NCBI RefSeq assembly: GCF_001591825.1
Contig: NZ_BCVQ01000008.1
Coordinates: 1 to 64,000, forward strand
Length of the DNA stretch: 64,000 bases
Direction: 5' to 3'
Origin: Rossellomorea vietnamensis NBRC 101237
Lineage (GTDB): Bacteria > Bacillota > Bacilli > Bacillales > Bacillaceae_B
The notes beneath the pieces were generated by a model. That model saw nothing but the letters and a program-made list of their open reading frames with translations, was not told where the DNA came from and made no database searches. Positions 34,826 through 43,660 of this stretch are shown one piece after another (within the stretch, counting starts at the first letter, position 1; each line of letters begins with the position of its first letter). Both the position numbers and the translations under genes were made by a program.

Positions 34826-35236
34826 ATGGCGGAAAATCAAAACCTTTTACAAATGTCTCACGGTAAAGACGGTCTTGGGAAAATTGAAATCGCACCTGAA
34901 GTGATTGAAGTGATCGCAGGAATCGCCGCGTCAGAAGTCGAAGGCGTATCTCAAATGCGCGGAAACTTCGCAACAGGTGTCGTTGAGCGTCTTGGAAAGA
35001 AAAACCACGGTAAGGGTGTCAAAGTGGAACTGGCCGAAGAAGGAATCATCGTGGATGTATACTGCATCATGAAATTCGGTGTAGCCATCCCGACTGTCGC
35101 TCAAAAAATCCAGGATAACATCCGTCAAGCCTTGCTTAACATGACTGCTCTCGAAGCAGACGAAGTGAACGTTCATATCGTTGGCGTTCAATTTGAAAAC
35201 CAAAAGTTTGAAGCTGAAATTGAAGACGAGATGTAA
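34826..35236 (+). CDS. yqhY: Asp23/Gls24 family protein AmaP/YqhY
   Basis: A 136-residue cytosolic Asp23/Gls24 (DUF322) protein, recognised by GKIEIAPEVIEVIAGIAASEVEGV and the C-terminal VNVHIVGVQF. In B. subtilis its loss perturbs acetyl-CoA carboxylase activity and selects acc suppressors, which fits its place at the end of accBC. ATG 34826 follows CAGGAGGTG. A terminator follows the stop codon. Confidence 0.92.
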   Translation: MAENQNLLQMSHGKDGLGKIEIAPEVIEVIAGIAASEVEGVSQMRGNFATGVVERLGKKNHGKGVKVELAEEGIIVDVYCIMKFGVAIPTVAQKIQDNIRQALLNMTALEADEVNVHIVGVQFENQKFEAEIEDEM

Positions 35237-35240
35237 TGGG

Positions 35241-35277
35241 GAAGAACGGTCCTTTTTAGGGGCCGTTCTTTTTTTGT
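35241..35277 (+). terminator. intrinsic terminator of accB-accC-yqhY
   Basis: GAAGAACGGTCC / GGCCGTTCTTTTTTT hairpin with a T7 tract. Confidence 0.93.
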
Positions 35278-35329
35278 GCCTGGTGGAGGTGTATCTGGGA
35301 ACTGAACTGATATGGGATTATATGTAAAA

Positions 35330-35417
35330 TGGCTAGATTATTCCGTGAATCGGCCGGATTTTTTCCTGGAACGGCTGGATTTGTGTGGGTTTCGGCTGGA
35401 TTTTTAATTTTTCGGGC
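35330..35417. repeat. 21-bp degenerate tandem repeat, copy 2 (reverse orientation)
   Basis: GGC cores recur at 35331, 35352, 35373, 35394 and 35415, exactly 21 bp apart, mostly as CGGCYGGATTT. This is the reverse complement of the AATCCAGCCG unit at 18259-18376. Here the surrounding reading frame of the unit differs from that of copy 1, which argues against a shared peptide. It runs directly into the hairpin repeat element at 35413. Confidence 0.8.
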
Positions 35418-35573
35418 CAACCCAGTCGGCTCCGCATTTCTACTTGTCCAGCTCCGGCGGGTAGTCCCTCGAGGTCATTTCTGAAAAATCCCCAAAGGCA
35501 AAGAACGCCTTCAGGGATTTCCCAGAAATGCTTGTCGGGCCTGACCAACCCGCCTCCGCTTTTCTTTTCAGAA
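35413..35573. repeat. intergenic hairpin repeat element, copy B
   Basis: Conserved left segment (CAGCTCCGGCGGGTAGTCCC and TCGAGGTCA), variable left arm (35476-35499), loop CAAAGGCAAAGAACGCCTTC, complementary variable right arm (35507-35530) and conserved right end (CTTGTCGGGCCTGACCAACC, CGCCTCCGCTTTTC). A degraded second copy of the right-end sequence lies at the left flank (GGGCCAACCCAGTCGGCTCC). The arms can pair over about 24 bp with four mismatches. Same family as 43661-43812. Confidence 0.85.
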
Positions 35574-35666
35574 TATTGATTTTTTTACATACGCGTGCGT
35601 AATGCCCTTGGTTTGTGCTATTATCAAAGGTATGAAAATTGATGGATTAAAAGGAGTAAATAGAAG

Positions 35667-36053
35667 ATGAAGAGAAGAGTTGCCCGTGAAAAGGCTTTAC
35701 AGGCGTTATTTCAAATAGATATGAGTGGGATTGAGCCGGAGGTTGCGTTAAGGAACGTGTTGGAGGAAGAGGAGAAGATGGATGCGTATCTTGAGCAGAT
35801 CGTTCTAGGCTTCATCGAGAATCAGGAACGGATTGATGGCCATATCCGTGAAAATCTGGAGAAATGGTCATTTGACCGTCTGGCAAAAGTCGATCGTAAT
35901 ATTTTGCGTCTAGGCGTGTACGAGCTTCTGTTTGTAGAAGACGTTCCGAATAATGTGGTCATTAATGAAGCGGTTGAAATAGCAAAGATCTTTGGTGATG
36001 ATCAATCCAGTAAATTTATCAATGGTGTCCTTTCAAAGGTAAGTCAATCTTAA
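35667..36053 (+). CDS. nusB: transcription antitermination protein NusB
   Basis: NusB (128 residues) binds boxA RNA with NusE for rRNA antitermination. The all-helical family pattern is clear: REKALQALFQID, VLGFIENQERID, ILRLGVYELLF and VVINEAVEIAKIFGDDQSSKFINGVLSKV. It is the first gene of the nusB-folD-xseAB-ispA group. ATG 35667 has AAAAGGAG upstream. Confidence 0.97.
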   Translation: MKRRVAREKALQALFQIDMSGIEPEVALRNVLEEEEKMDAYLEQIVLGFIENQERIDGHIRENLEKWSFDRLAKVDRNILRLGVYELLFVEDVPNNVVINEAVEIAKIFGDDQSSKFINGVLSKVSQS

Positions 36054-36073
36054 CAATGTAAGGGGGCGAGTGA

Positions 36074-36940
36074 ATGTCAGCTTCTATAATTGATGGTAAG
36101 CTCATTGCAGATCACTATCGGCAGCAATTAAAGAGTCAGATTGAACAGCTGAAGGAGCAGGAAGTCGTACCTGGCCTGGCGGTCATCCTGGTGGGGGATA
36201 ACCATGCCTCCCATTCGTATGTGAAAATGAAGAGGAAGGCTTGCAGTAATCTTGGGATCCATTCAGAGCTTTATGTATATGAATCCACTCTTACACAAGA
36301 AGAGCTGCTTGGGAAAATCAGAGAATTGAATGAACAGGATCATATCCATGGAATTCTCGTTCAACTACCACTGCCGGAACATATCAACCCGATTACCGTG
36401 ATTGAGACGATTTCTCCATCGAAGGATGTGGACGGCTTTCATCCGGTTTCCATCGGGAAAATGGTGACGAATCAAGATACTTTCTATTCCTGCACGCCGC
36501 TTGGGATCATGAAAATGCTTGAATATGAAAACATCTCGGTAGAAGGAAAACACGTCGTCATATTAGGGCGAAGTAACATTGTCGGAAAGCCGGCAGGTCA
36601 CTTATTCCTGAACCGGAATGCCACCGTGACGTACTGCCATTCCAAAACCCCGAATATGTCTTCCTACACACAACAGGCGGATATTATCGTTTCTGCCGTA
36701 GGGAAAGCGAATCTGATCGGGGCAGAAGACATCAAACCCGGGGCTGTCATCATCGATGTAGGCATGAACCGTAACGAAGATGGCAAGCTGTGCGGAGACG
36801 TGAACTTTGAGGAAGTAAAGGAAAAAGCAGGGAAAATCACCCCTGTTCCCGGTGGAGTCGGCCCGATGACCATCACCATGCTTCTCTACAACACGGTGAA
36901 ATCTGCCGAATGGGCTCTCCGGAATCGCCAAAACGGTTAA
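36074..36940 (+). CDS. folD: bifunctional methylenetetrahydrofolate dehydrogenase/cyclohydrolase FolD
   Basis: FolD (288 residues) interconverts methylene-, methenyl- and formyl-tetrahydrofolate. Y49 and K53 in SYVKMKRK form the active-site pair, DVDGFHP and the NADP loop GRSNIVGKP are present, and the C-terminal PGGVGPMT signature is complete. It uses the methylene-THF that the glycine cleavage system makes. ATG 36074 follows AAGGGGGCGAG. Confidence 0.97.
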   Translation: MSASIIDGKLIADHYRQQLKSQIEQLKEQEVVPGLAVILVGDNHASHSYVKMKRKACSNLGIHSELYVYESTLTQEELLGKIRELNEQDHIHGILVQLPLPEHINPITVIETISPSKDVDGFHPVSIGKMVTNQDTFYSCTPLGIMKMLEYENISVEGKHVVILGRSNIVGKPAGHLFLNRNATVTYCHSKTPNMSSYTQQADIIVSAVGKANLIGAEDIKPGAVIIDVGMNRNEDGKLCGDVNFEEVKEKAGKITPVPGGVGPMTITMLLYNTVKSAEWALRNRQNG

Positions 36941-37047
36941 AAAATAGTACAATATACGTAACATAAAAGGAAAGGGACGGCTAATCGCTGGTCCCTTTCC
37001 GTATTCCTGCATGTATTTCGGTGCAAGGGACAAAGGAGTCAGTGAGC

Positions 37048-38415
37048 ATGGAACTTGATCAATCGCGTTATTTAACGGTACAAGCTCTGACAAAATACAT
37101 AAAACGTAAATTCGACAGGGACCCGCATCTGTCCAACTTGTTTGTACGGGGCGAAATTTCCAACTTCAAAAGGCACTCAAGCGGACATATGTACTTTACA
37201 CTGAAAGATGAAAAGGCAAGGATATTGTCTGTGATGTTTTCGAGTCACAATCAGTCAATGAAATTCAGGCCGGAAAATGGAATGAATGTATTGATCCGAG
37301 GAGATATTTCCGTGTATGAGTCAGGCGGGCAATATCAGATCTATGTGAAAGAAATGCAGCCCGATGGAGTCGGCGAGCTTTATTTAGCGTATGAACAGCT
37401 GAAGGAGAAGCTCGAGAAGGCTGGGTTTTTTGACCCTGAGCGCAAACGGATGATCCCTAAGTTTCCGAAGCGGATCGCCGTTGTCACCTCCCCGACGGGT
37501 GCTGCGATCCGTGATATCATCACGACGATCAAGCGGAGGTATCCGATTGGAGAAATACTCGTCTATCCTGCTCTGGTCCAGGGCGATCAAGCGGCAGGCT
37601 CAATTGCGGGCGCCATGAGGAAGGTGAATGAGCACGGGGATATCGACGTGTTGATCATCGGCCGGGGTGGAGGTTCGATTGAAGAGTTGTGGGCTTTCAA
37701 CGAGGAAGTAGTGGCGAAAGCGATTGTCGAGTCAAAGGTTCCCGTCATTTCTGCCGTGGGGCATGAGACGGATTTCACGATCGCCGATTTTGTGGCAGAT
37801 CTCAGGGCTCCTACGCCGACGGCTGCCGGGGAATTAGCTGTTCCTCATATTGATGATCTATTGGAAAGGATCATGAATCGGAAATTAAGGCTGATTAAAT
37901 CGTTTAAAACAAAGCTGCAAAGCGAAAGAAACCGATTAAATGGATTAACCAAATCGTATGCTTTGAGAAATCCCAGAAATCTTTATCAGCAGAAGATCGA
38001 GGCCGTCGACCGGCTGACCGATCAGCTGCAAAGAAATATAAGTATGCATGTGAAACAAGACCGGGATCGATTATCCGTTCTTCATTCAAGGCTAGAGCGT
38101 GTTCATCCATCCCAGATCATCAAGGTGCAGCATGAACGGGTATTATCTATGCAGACCATGCTTGAGAAGCAATTCAAACAAGTGTTGAAAGAAAAGAATC
38201 ATCGTTTCACTTCAGCGCTGTCCACCTTACATGCCCTCAGTCCATTGAAGATCATGGACAGGGGATACAGCCTCGTTTACCGTGACGAAGGAGATCTGAT
38301 AAAGTCATCTCGGCAGGTAAAGGAAGGCGACCGCATCGAGATTAATGTCAAAGATGGAAAAATACATTGTGAAGTTGAATCCGTTGAGGAGCGTGAGCAA
38401 AATGGCAAAATCTAA
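37048..38415 (+). CDS. xseA: exodeoxyribonuclease VII large subunit
   Basis: XseA (455 residues) has an N-terminal OB fold (LSNLFVRGEISNFKRHSSGH) and the catalytic domain with VVTSPTGAAIRDI and RGGGSIEELWAFN, then a long coiled coil (about 280-395) that holds the small subunits. I start at ATG 37048 (MELDQSRYLTVQALTKYIK), 7 bases after AAAGGAGTC; the upstream in-frame codons lie in the ribosome-site region. It overlaps xseB by 14 bases. Confidence 0.95.
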   Translation: MELDQSRYLTVQALTKYIKRKFDRDPHLSNLFVRGEISNFKRHSSGHMYFTLKDEKARILSVMFSSHNQSMKFRPENGMNVLIRGDISVYESGGQYQIYVKEMQPDGVGELYLAYEQLKEKLEKAGFFDPERKRMIPKFPKRIAVVTSPTGAAIRDIITTIKRRYPIGEILVYPALVQGDQAAGSIAGAMRKVNEHGDIDVLIIGRGGGSIEELWAFNEEVVAKAIVESKVPVISAVGHETDFTIADFVADLRAPTPTAAGELAVPHIDDLLERIMNRKLRLIKSFKTKLQSERNRLNGLTKSYALRNPRNLYQQKIEAVDRLTDQLQRNISMHVKQDRDRLSVLHSRLERVHPSQIIKVQHERVLSMQTMLEKQFKQVLKEKNHRFTSALSTLHALSPLKIMDRGYSLVYRDEGDLIKSSRQVKEGDRIEINVKDGKIHCEVESVEEREQNGKI

Positions 38416-38635
38416 AGAAGAATTATCATTTGAAACAGCTATGGATCAGTTGGAAGAAATCGTGGAGAAATTAGAAGAAGGGGAAGTTCCCCTCGAGAAG
38501 GCGTTGGAATTCTATCAAAAAGGGATGGACCTTTCAAAATATTGTCATGATACGTTGCAAAAAGCAGAAAATCAATTAACGAAAATGATGACGGATGAAG
38601 GGGAAAAATCCTTTGATCTCGATGAGGGGGAATAA
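38402..38635 (+). CDS. xseB: exodeoxyribonuclease VII small subunit
   Basis: XseB (77 residues) has the family helix pair SFETAMDQLEEIVEKLEEGE and PLEKALEFYQKGMDL. ATG 38402 lies inside the end of xseA and has GTTGAGGAGCG upstream; the longer frame from 38345 only shadows xseA. Translational coupling with xseA keeps subunit production linked. Confidence 0.95.
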   Translation: MAKSKEELSFETAMDQLEEIVEKLEEGEVPLEKALEFYQKGMDLSKYCHDTLQKAENQLTKMMTDEGEKSFDLDEGE

Positions 38636-38638
38636 TAC

Positions 38639-39529
38639 ATGTATCCTCCCATTACATTGAAAGAGTTTCAACAGGAGCATGGGGAACTGATCACCAAACA
38701 TATGGTTGAGGCCGTAGAAGGCCTAAAGATCCCTTCTGTATTAAAGGAGGCCATGACTTATTCCCTGCAGGCAGGTGGAAAAAGGATACGTCCCATCCTC
38801 CTGCTGGCAGTGATCCGGACGTTCAATCAAGACACGAGGCTGGGACTCAATACAGCGTCCGCCCTTGAAATGATCCATACATATTCTTTGATCCATGACG
38901 ACCTTCCTTCCATGGATGATGACGATTTAAGGCGAGGCAAGCCGACCAATCATAAAATGTTCGGGGAGGCAGCGGCGATTCTTGCAGGCGATGGTCTGCT
39001 GACATATAGCTTTCAGCTCATTGCAGAAGATACAGCCTTAACCACTGACCAAAAGGTGAAGCTCATCGCACTTCTCGCACGGTGTGCCGGTCCAGAAGGG
39101 ATGGTCGGCGGACAGGTTGCCGATATCGAAGGGGAGAATAAGCGGTTAACTGTACAGGAGCTTGAAAACATTCACGTTCATAAAACAGGGAAGTTACTCA
39201 TATTCAGCGTATTGGCCGGCGGGATCATTTCAGGTGCGTCAGAGAATGAACTTGAGCTGCTTGAACGGTTTTCATACCACATTGGTCTCGCGTTCCAAAT
39301 TCAGGATGATATCCTCGACATTGAAGGATCTGAAGAAATGATTGGTAAACCGGTGGGGAGCGACGAATCGAAACATAAGAGTACGTATCCGAGCCTTTTA
39401 TCCATGAAAGGTGCGAAGGAGAAGCTTCAATTTCATCTGGACGAGGCGCTGACAGCCCTTACATCTATGCCGGTGGACTCCGGTCTGCTGGCAGAAATTG
39501 CCCGTTTGATCGTTTCCCGGAATCATTAA
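38639..39529 (+). CDS. ispA: (2E,6E)-farnesyl diphosphate synthase IspA
   Basis: This 296-residue trans-prenyltransferase condenses DMAPP/GPP with IPP. The first Asp-rich motif DDLPSMD is at 87-93 and the second, DDILD, at 223-227; GGKRIRP (46-52) binds the diphosphate. It follows xseB by 3 bases. The OLE RNA and oapA separate it from dxs, its pathway partner. Confidence 0.97.
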   Translation: MYPPITLKEFQQEHGELITKHMVEAVEGLKIPSVLKEAMTYSLQAGGKRIRPILLLAVIRTFNQDTRLGLNTASALEMIHTYSLIHDDLPSMDDDDLRRGKPTNHKMFGEAAAILAGDGLLTYSFQLIAEDTALTTDQKVKLIALLARCAGPEGMVGGQVADIEGENKRLTVQELENIHVHKTGKLLIFSVLAGGIISGASENELELLERFSYHIGLAFQIQDDILDIEGSEEMIGKPVGSDESKHKSTYPSLLSMKGAKEKLQFHLDEALTALTSMPVDSGLLAEIARLIVSRNH

Positions 39530-39541
39530 TACATTCTATAT

Positions 39542-39571
39542 TTGAGCTAGTGATTTAACATATGTTATAAT
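39542..39571 (+). promoter_or_regulatory. sigma-A promoter with extended -10 directly before OLE RNA
   Basis: TTGAGC (39542-39547), 18-bp spacer, TATAAT (39566-39571) with TG one base before the -10 (TGTTATAAT). It would start transcription near 39578, about ten bases before the first conserved OLE segment. Confidence 0.72.
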
Positions 39572-39579
39572 ACGATTAG

Positions 39580-40165
39580 AATAAATTTTGGGGTGGTGCA
39601 GTATTCTAGTCAGTCCACCAATCCTGAAGGTGGGCCTAAAAATCCACTAAAGGGCACATCGATGAAGTTCCTGGAATTGGCTTGAGGCGCCCAGCTTTGG
39701 GTCATATCTGGGAGTAAGGCTTGAGGGCGATCCACAATGGCATGTGGGCGTTGACCCGCGAGCCGCGGAGGCTTTGTTTCTTATGCTGGCTTTAAAGCAT
39801 ATGCAATAAGAACAAAGTATGAACCTGCGATGTGATGATTCACTAGCAGCGTAGCCTGCCTTGAGTGAAGAGAGAGGGGATTATGGTTACAGGGTACACA
39901 TCAGTTGGCCATTGATATGTGCTTTTTCGCCCATATGAAATCCTCTTTGCAAAAGAGGCTAAGGATTGTGTTAAGGACTGTTGAGGAAAACTCCTAGACT
40001 GTTCATATTCGGACATATAAAGAGGATTATAGTGCGGACTAAGTGGTAATCCAGTCTAGCTTGTGGTGACGCGGCTAAGTCGGGTTTAATGGGAAACCGC
40101 CGGTATGGCAACATCCGGTACCTGATTGGGAAAACCTACTGGACCTAAGCTGCAATTTTTACTCT
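39580..40165 (+). ncRNA. ole: OLE RNA (ornate, large, extremophilic)
   Basis: The 700-bp gap between ispA and oapA holds no ORF but a highly structured sequence of about 590 bases. It opens near GGGGTGGTGCAG and includes GAAGGTGGGCCT, GACCCGCGAGCCGCGGAGGC, many hairpins (ATGTGTACC-type, AAGAGGCTAAGG) and the 3' part GGTGACGCGGCTAAGTC / GGGAAACCGCCGGTATGGC. Length, position inside the isoprenoid cluster and the adjacent oapA gene all fit OLE RNA. OLE assembles at the membrane with OapA and supports growth under cold, ethanol and magnesium stress in Bacillus halodurans. The ends are estimates. Identification rests on context and my memory of the family, not on a covariance search. Confidence 0.88.
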
Positions 40166-40232
40166 TTATATGACCCCCCAATTACATATAACCAAACTAT
40201 TTACACAGTAGAAACGGTGTGTTTAAACGATA

Positions 40233-40865
40233 ATGAATGAAACGATGAAAAACTCAATAAAATGGAGTGTCAGCATTGCCGTTATCACATTTGTGTTAGC
40301 GGCTATTTTTTCAGTTACGTCCAATATGGTTTTAAATGGGGTCGCATGGTTTACAGGGCTCGTAGTCGTGTTGATCATCGTCTTCATCGGGATCTTTTTT
40401 GATATGCTGGGAATCGCTTCAACGGCAGCTGATGAAACCCCTTTTCACGCCATGGCGGCCAAAAAGGTATACGGAGCGAAATATTCAATCAAGATTGTAC
40501 GGAACGCAGATCGATTCGCAAGCTTCTGTAACGATGTGATCGGTGATATTTCAGGGATCATAAGCGGGACCGCATCAGCCATTGTATTGGTACAACTGGC
40601 GGTTTCCTTTCACCTCGAGGGAGGGTCCTTGAAAGAGTATATCGTAAGCGTAACCCTGACAAGTATCATCGCTTCCTTGACAGTCGGAGGCAAAGCGCTT
40701 GGAAAAACGTTTGCTATCACCTATTCTAAGGATATAATATTTAGAGTTGGTAAAGTTCTACAATTTCTTGAAGACCGATTTCATATCGTCCTGATCAAAG
40801 ATAAAAAAGACAAAAAAGATAAAAACAAGAAAAAAGGTTTTAAACGTGAGAAACAAAATATTTAG
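40233..40865 (+). CDS. oapA: OLE-associated membrane protein OapA
   Basis: This 210-residue membrane protein directly follows OLE RNA. It has four predicted helices (about residues 9-33, 36-61, 101-125 and 135-155), a conserved loop DMLGIASTAADETPFHAMAA and FCNDVIGDISG, and a very Lys-rich C-terminal tail (from about 192), which could contact RNA. OapA is known to bring OLE RNA to the membrane. The loop motif resembles that of CNNM/CorC-type (DUF21) magnesium transporters, which would fit the reported link of OLE to magnesium homeostasis; this similarity is my own reading. No strong ribosome site precedes ATG 40233. Confidence 0.9.
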   Translation: MNETMKNSIKWSVSIAVITFVLAAIFSVTSNMVLNGVAWFTGLVVVLIIVFIGIFFDMLGIASTAADETPFHAMAAKKVYGAKYSIKIVRNADRFASFCNDVIGDISGIISGTASAIVLVQLAVSFHLEGGSLKEYIVSVTLTSIIASLTVGGKALGKTFAITYSKDIIFRVGKVLQFLEDRFHIVLIKDKKDKKDKNKKKGFKREKQNI

Positions 40866-40886
40866 TGATGAAAGTGAGTGGACCCC

Positions 40887-42779
40887 ATGGATCTATTATC
40901 AATAAAGGAGCCTTCTTTTCTAAAGAGCATGTCGAATGAACAACTAGAAGAGCTCAGCCAAGAGATTCGCCAATTCCTGATCAAGAATCTTTCCAAAACC
41001 GGCGGTCATATTGGTCCAAACTTAGGGGTGGTCGAATTAACCGTTGCCCTTCATAAGCATTTCTCTAGTCCAAAAGATAAAATCCTTTGGGATGTTGGTC
41101 ACCAATCGTATGTCCATAAGATATTAACCGGCAGGGCCTGTCAGTTTGACACCCTCCGTCAATATAAGGGGTTATGCGGTTTCCCGAAACGGAATGAAAG
41201 TGAGCATGATGTATGGGAAACCGGTCATAGTTCCACTTCATTATCGGCAGCCATGGGTATGGCGATCGCGAGGGACGTCAAGAAAGAAGATTCATATATT
41301 ATCCCGGTGATCGGTGATGGTGCCTTGACTGGTGGAATGGCACTTGAAGCACTCAATCACATCGGTCATGAAAAGAAGGACATGATCGTTGTACTGAACG
41401 ACAATGAAATGTCCATCGCTCCGAATGTTGGGGCCCTTCACAGTGTACTTGGCCGTTTGCGTACAGCCGGCAAATACAACTGGGTGAAGGATGAAATGGA
41501 ATATATCCTTAAGCGTATCCCTGCTGTCGGCGGCAAATTAGCCAGTACAGCAGAACGGGTGAAGGACAGCTTGAAGTATTTATTCGTTTCCGGAATGTTC
41601 TTTGAGGAGCTTGGTTTTACATACCTTGGACCGATCGATGGACATGATTATAATGATCTTGCTGAAAATATTCAATATGCCAAGAAAACGAAAGGGCCCG
41701 TCCTTTTACACGTGATCACCAAAAAAGGAAAAGGGTTTCAACCTGCAGAGTCGGACAAAGAAGGAACCTGGCACGGTACCGGACCTTACAAGATCGATAC
41801 CGGGGATCTGATCAAGCCCGTGAATGCGCCTCCTTCATGGAGTGGCCTTGTGAGTGAGACGGTCCGAAGGGTTGCCCGTGAGGACGAACGGATTGTCGCC
41901 ATTACTCCGGCAATGCCGGTCGGCTCCAAACTTCTCGGATTTGCGGAGGAATTTCCTGATCGGATGTTCGACGTTGGGATTGCCGAGCAGCATGCCACAA
42001 CGGTCGCTGCAGGTCTTGCCACGCAGGATATGAAGCCGTTCTTAGCCATATACTCTACCTTCCTGCAACGGGCGTACGATCAGGTGGTTCACGATATTTG
42101 CCGCCAAAACTTAAACGTCTTCATCGGGATCGACCGTGCCGGATTGGTCGGAGCTGACGGGGAAACCCATCAAGGGGTATTCGATATCGCCTTTTTAAGA
42201 CATTTACCGAATATGGTGATCATGATGCCGAAAGATGAGAATGAAGGGCAGCACCTTGTCAATACGGCACTTCAATATAATGACGGTCCGATCGCTCTGC
42301 GTTATCCACGCGGTAACGGGTATGGAGTACCGATGGACGGGGAACTTACAACGATCCCGATTGGAACGTGGGAAATATTGAAACAGGGAACAGATGCAGC
42401 GATCCTGACTTTCGGAACGACGATCCCGATGGCCATGGAAGCGGCAGCAGACCTTGAAAAACAAGGACTTTCGGTCCGGGTTGTAAACGCACGTTTCATC
42501 AAACCGATGGATGAGATCATGCTGAAAAGGATCCTGGAAGAAGAAATGCCTGTGCTGACGATCGAAGAAGCGGTTCTTCAAGGCGGTTTCGGAAGTGGTG
42601 TTCTTGAATTCGCTCAGGAACAGGGCTTCCATGACGCCGTGATCGACCGTATCGGTATTCCTGATTACTTCATCGAGCATGGCAGTGTGAAGGAATTATT
42701 GAATGAAATCGGTATGACAAAAGAAAACATAGTGGATCGCATTTTAACGATCACACCAAAAAAACAAAAAAGGGCTTAA
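40887..42779 (+). CDS. dxs: 1-deoxy-D-xylulose-5-phosphate synthase
   Basis: Dxs (630 residues) condenses pyruvate with glyceraldehyde 3-phosphate using thiamine diphosphate, the entry step of the MEP isoprenoid pathway. The TPP region [15 protein letters not shown]-20-N and the domain order (TPP, Pyr with [12 protein letters not shown]-terminal transketolase-like) are intact. I start at ATG 40887 ([13 protein letters not shown]) as in B. subtilis; GTG 40878 belongs to the ribosome-site region. It is followed without gap by yqxC. Confidence 0.97.
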   Translation: MDLLSIKEPSFLKSMSNEQLEELSQEIRQFLIKNLSKTGGHIGPNLGVVELTVALHKHFSSPKDKILWDVGHQSYVHKILTGRACQFDTLRQYKGLCGFPKRNESEHDVWETGHSSTSLSAAMGMAIARDVKKEDSYIIPVIGDGALTGGMALEALNHIGHEKKDMIVVLNDNEMSIAPNVGALHSVLGRLRTAGKYNWVKDEMEYILKRIPAVGGKLASTAERVKDSLKYLFVSGMFFEELGFTYLGPIDGHDYNDLAENIQYAKKTKGPVLLHVITKKGKGFQPAESDKEGTWHGTGPYKIDTGDLIKPVNAPPSWSGLVSETVRRVAREDERIVAITPAMPVGSKLLGFAEEFPDRMFDVGIAEQHATTVAAGLATQDMKPFLAIYSTFLQRAYDQVVHDICRQNLNVFIGIDRAGLVGADGETHQGVFDIAFLRHLPNMVIMMPKDENEGQHLVNTALQYNDGPIALRYPRGNGYGVPMDGELTTIPIGTWEILKQGTDAAILTFGTTIPMAMEAAADLEKQGLSVRVVNARFIKPMDEIMLKRILEEEMPVLTIEEAVLQGGFGSGVLEFAQEQGFHDAVIDRIGIPDYFIEHGSVKELLNEIGMTKENIVDRILTITPKKQKRA

Positions 42780-42781
42780 TG

Positions 42782-43618
42782 ATGAAAGTAAAAAAACAAC
42801 GAGTAGATGTACTTCTGGTAGAACGTGGATTGATTGATACAAGAGAAAAAGCGAAGCGGGCTGTCATGGCGGGTCTTGTTTATTCCAATGAAGTGAGATT
42901 GGATAAGCCCGGGGAAAAAGTAAGTGAAGATATCCCCCTTACAATGAAAGGGAAAGTGATTCCTTATGTGAGCCGTGGCGGTTTGAAGCTTGAGAAGGCT
43001 CTAAAGGTCTTCGATGTGGATGTGGACGGTAAAGTGATGATCGATATCGGTGCTTCCACTGGCGGCTTCACGGATTGCGCCCTCCAGAATGGCGCAAAAA
43101 TGTCCTATGCCCTTGATGTAGGATACAACCAATTAGCCTGGAAGCTAAGACAGGATGAACGGGTCGTGGTGATGGAACGGACGAACTTCCGATACGTGAC
43201 CCCGGAGGATCTTCAAGGGGAGATGCCAAGCTTTGCTTCCATCGATGTCTCCTTCATTTCCCTTTCATTGATATTGCCTGTCCTGAAAACCCTATTGGTA
43301 CCTGGAGGGGATTGTGTCGCTTTAATCAAGCCGCAATTCGAAGCGGGTAAGGATCAGGTCGGGAAAAAAGGAATCGTAAGGGATCCTGCCGTACACAAAA
43401 TGGTCATCGAAAAAATCATGACATTAGCTAGTAAAGAAGGCTATCATATAGCAGGTCTTTCTTATTCCCCCATTACAGGCGGAGATGGGAATATAGAATT
43501 CCTCATTCATCTGAGATGGCCGGGGCAAGAGGGTGAAGGGGAGTCCCTCCTTACCACCACACCGGATGACGTGATCGATGAAGCGCACAGTCAATTCAAG
43601 GCAAAAACACAGCAGTAA
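42782..43618 (+). CDS. yqxC: TlyA-family RNA methyltransferase YqxC
   Basis: This protein of about 278 residues has an S4 RNA-binding domain (about 5-65, QRVDVLLVERGLIDTREKAK) and an FtsJ-like SAM methyltransferase domain with IDIGASTGGFTDCALQ and the KPQFEAG motif. The TlyA family methylates the 2'-O of rRNA and is sometimes labelled haemolysin; the exact target here is not known. The ATG pair at 42779/42782 leaves the start open by one codon. Confidence 0.92.
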   Translation: MKVKKQRVDVLLVERGLIDTREKAKRAVMAGLVYSNEVRLDKPGEKVSEDIPLTMKGKVIPYVSRGGLKLEKALKVFDVDVDGKVMIDIGASTGGFTDCALQNGAKMSYALDVGYNQLAWKLRQDERVVVMERTNFRYVTPEDLQGEMPSFASIDVSFISLSLILPVLKTLLVPGGDCVALIKPQFEAGKDQVGKKGIVRDPAVHKMVIEKIMTLASKEGYHIAGLSYSPITGGDGNIEFLIHLRWPGQEGEGESLLTTTPDDVIDEAHSQFKAKTQQ

Positions 43619-43624
43619 TGACAG

Positions 43625-43655
43625 GGTCACTCTTCTTAGGAGAGTGGCTTTTTTC
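43625..43655 (+). terminator. intrinsic terminator after yqxC
   Basis: GTCACTCT / AGAGTGGCTTTTTT hairpin with the loop TCTTAGG and T6, before the hairpin repeat element. Confidence 0.8.
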
Positions 43656-43660
43656 ATGGA

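Noticed and set aside
39580-40165. possible group II intron or tmRNA in the ispA-oapA gap
   Set aside because: No domain V-type GNRA hairpin with reverse transcriptase ORF, and no tRNA-like ends or tag-peptide frame; context and OapA fit OLE RNA.
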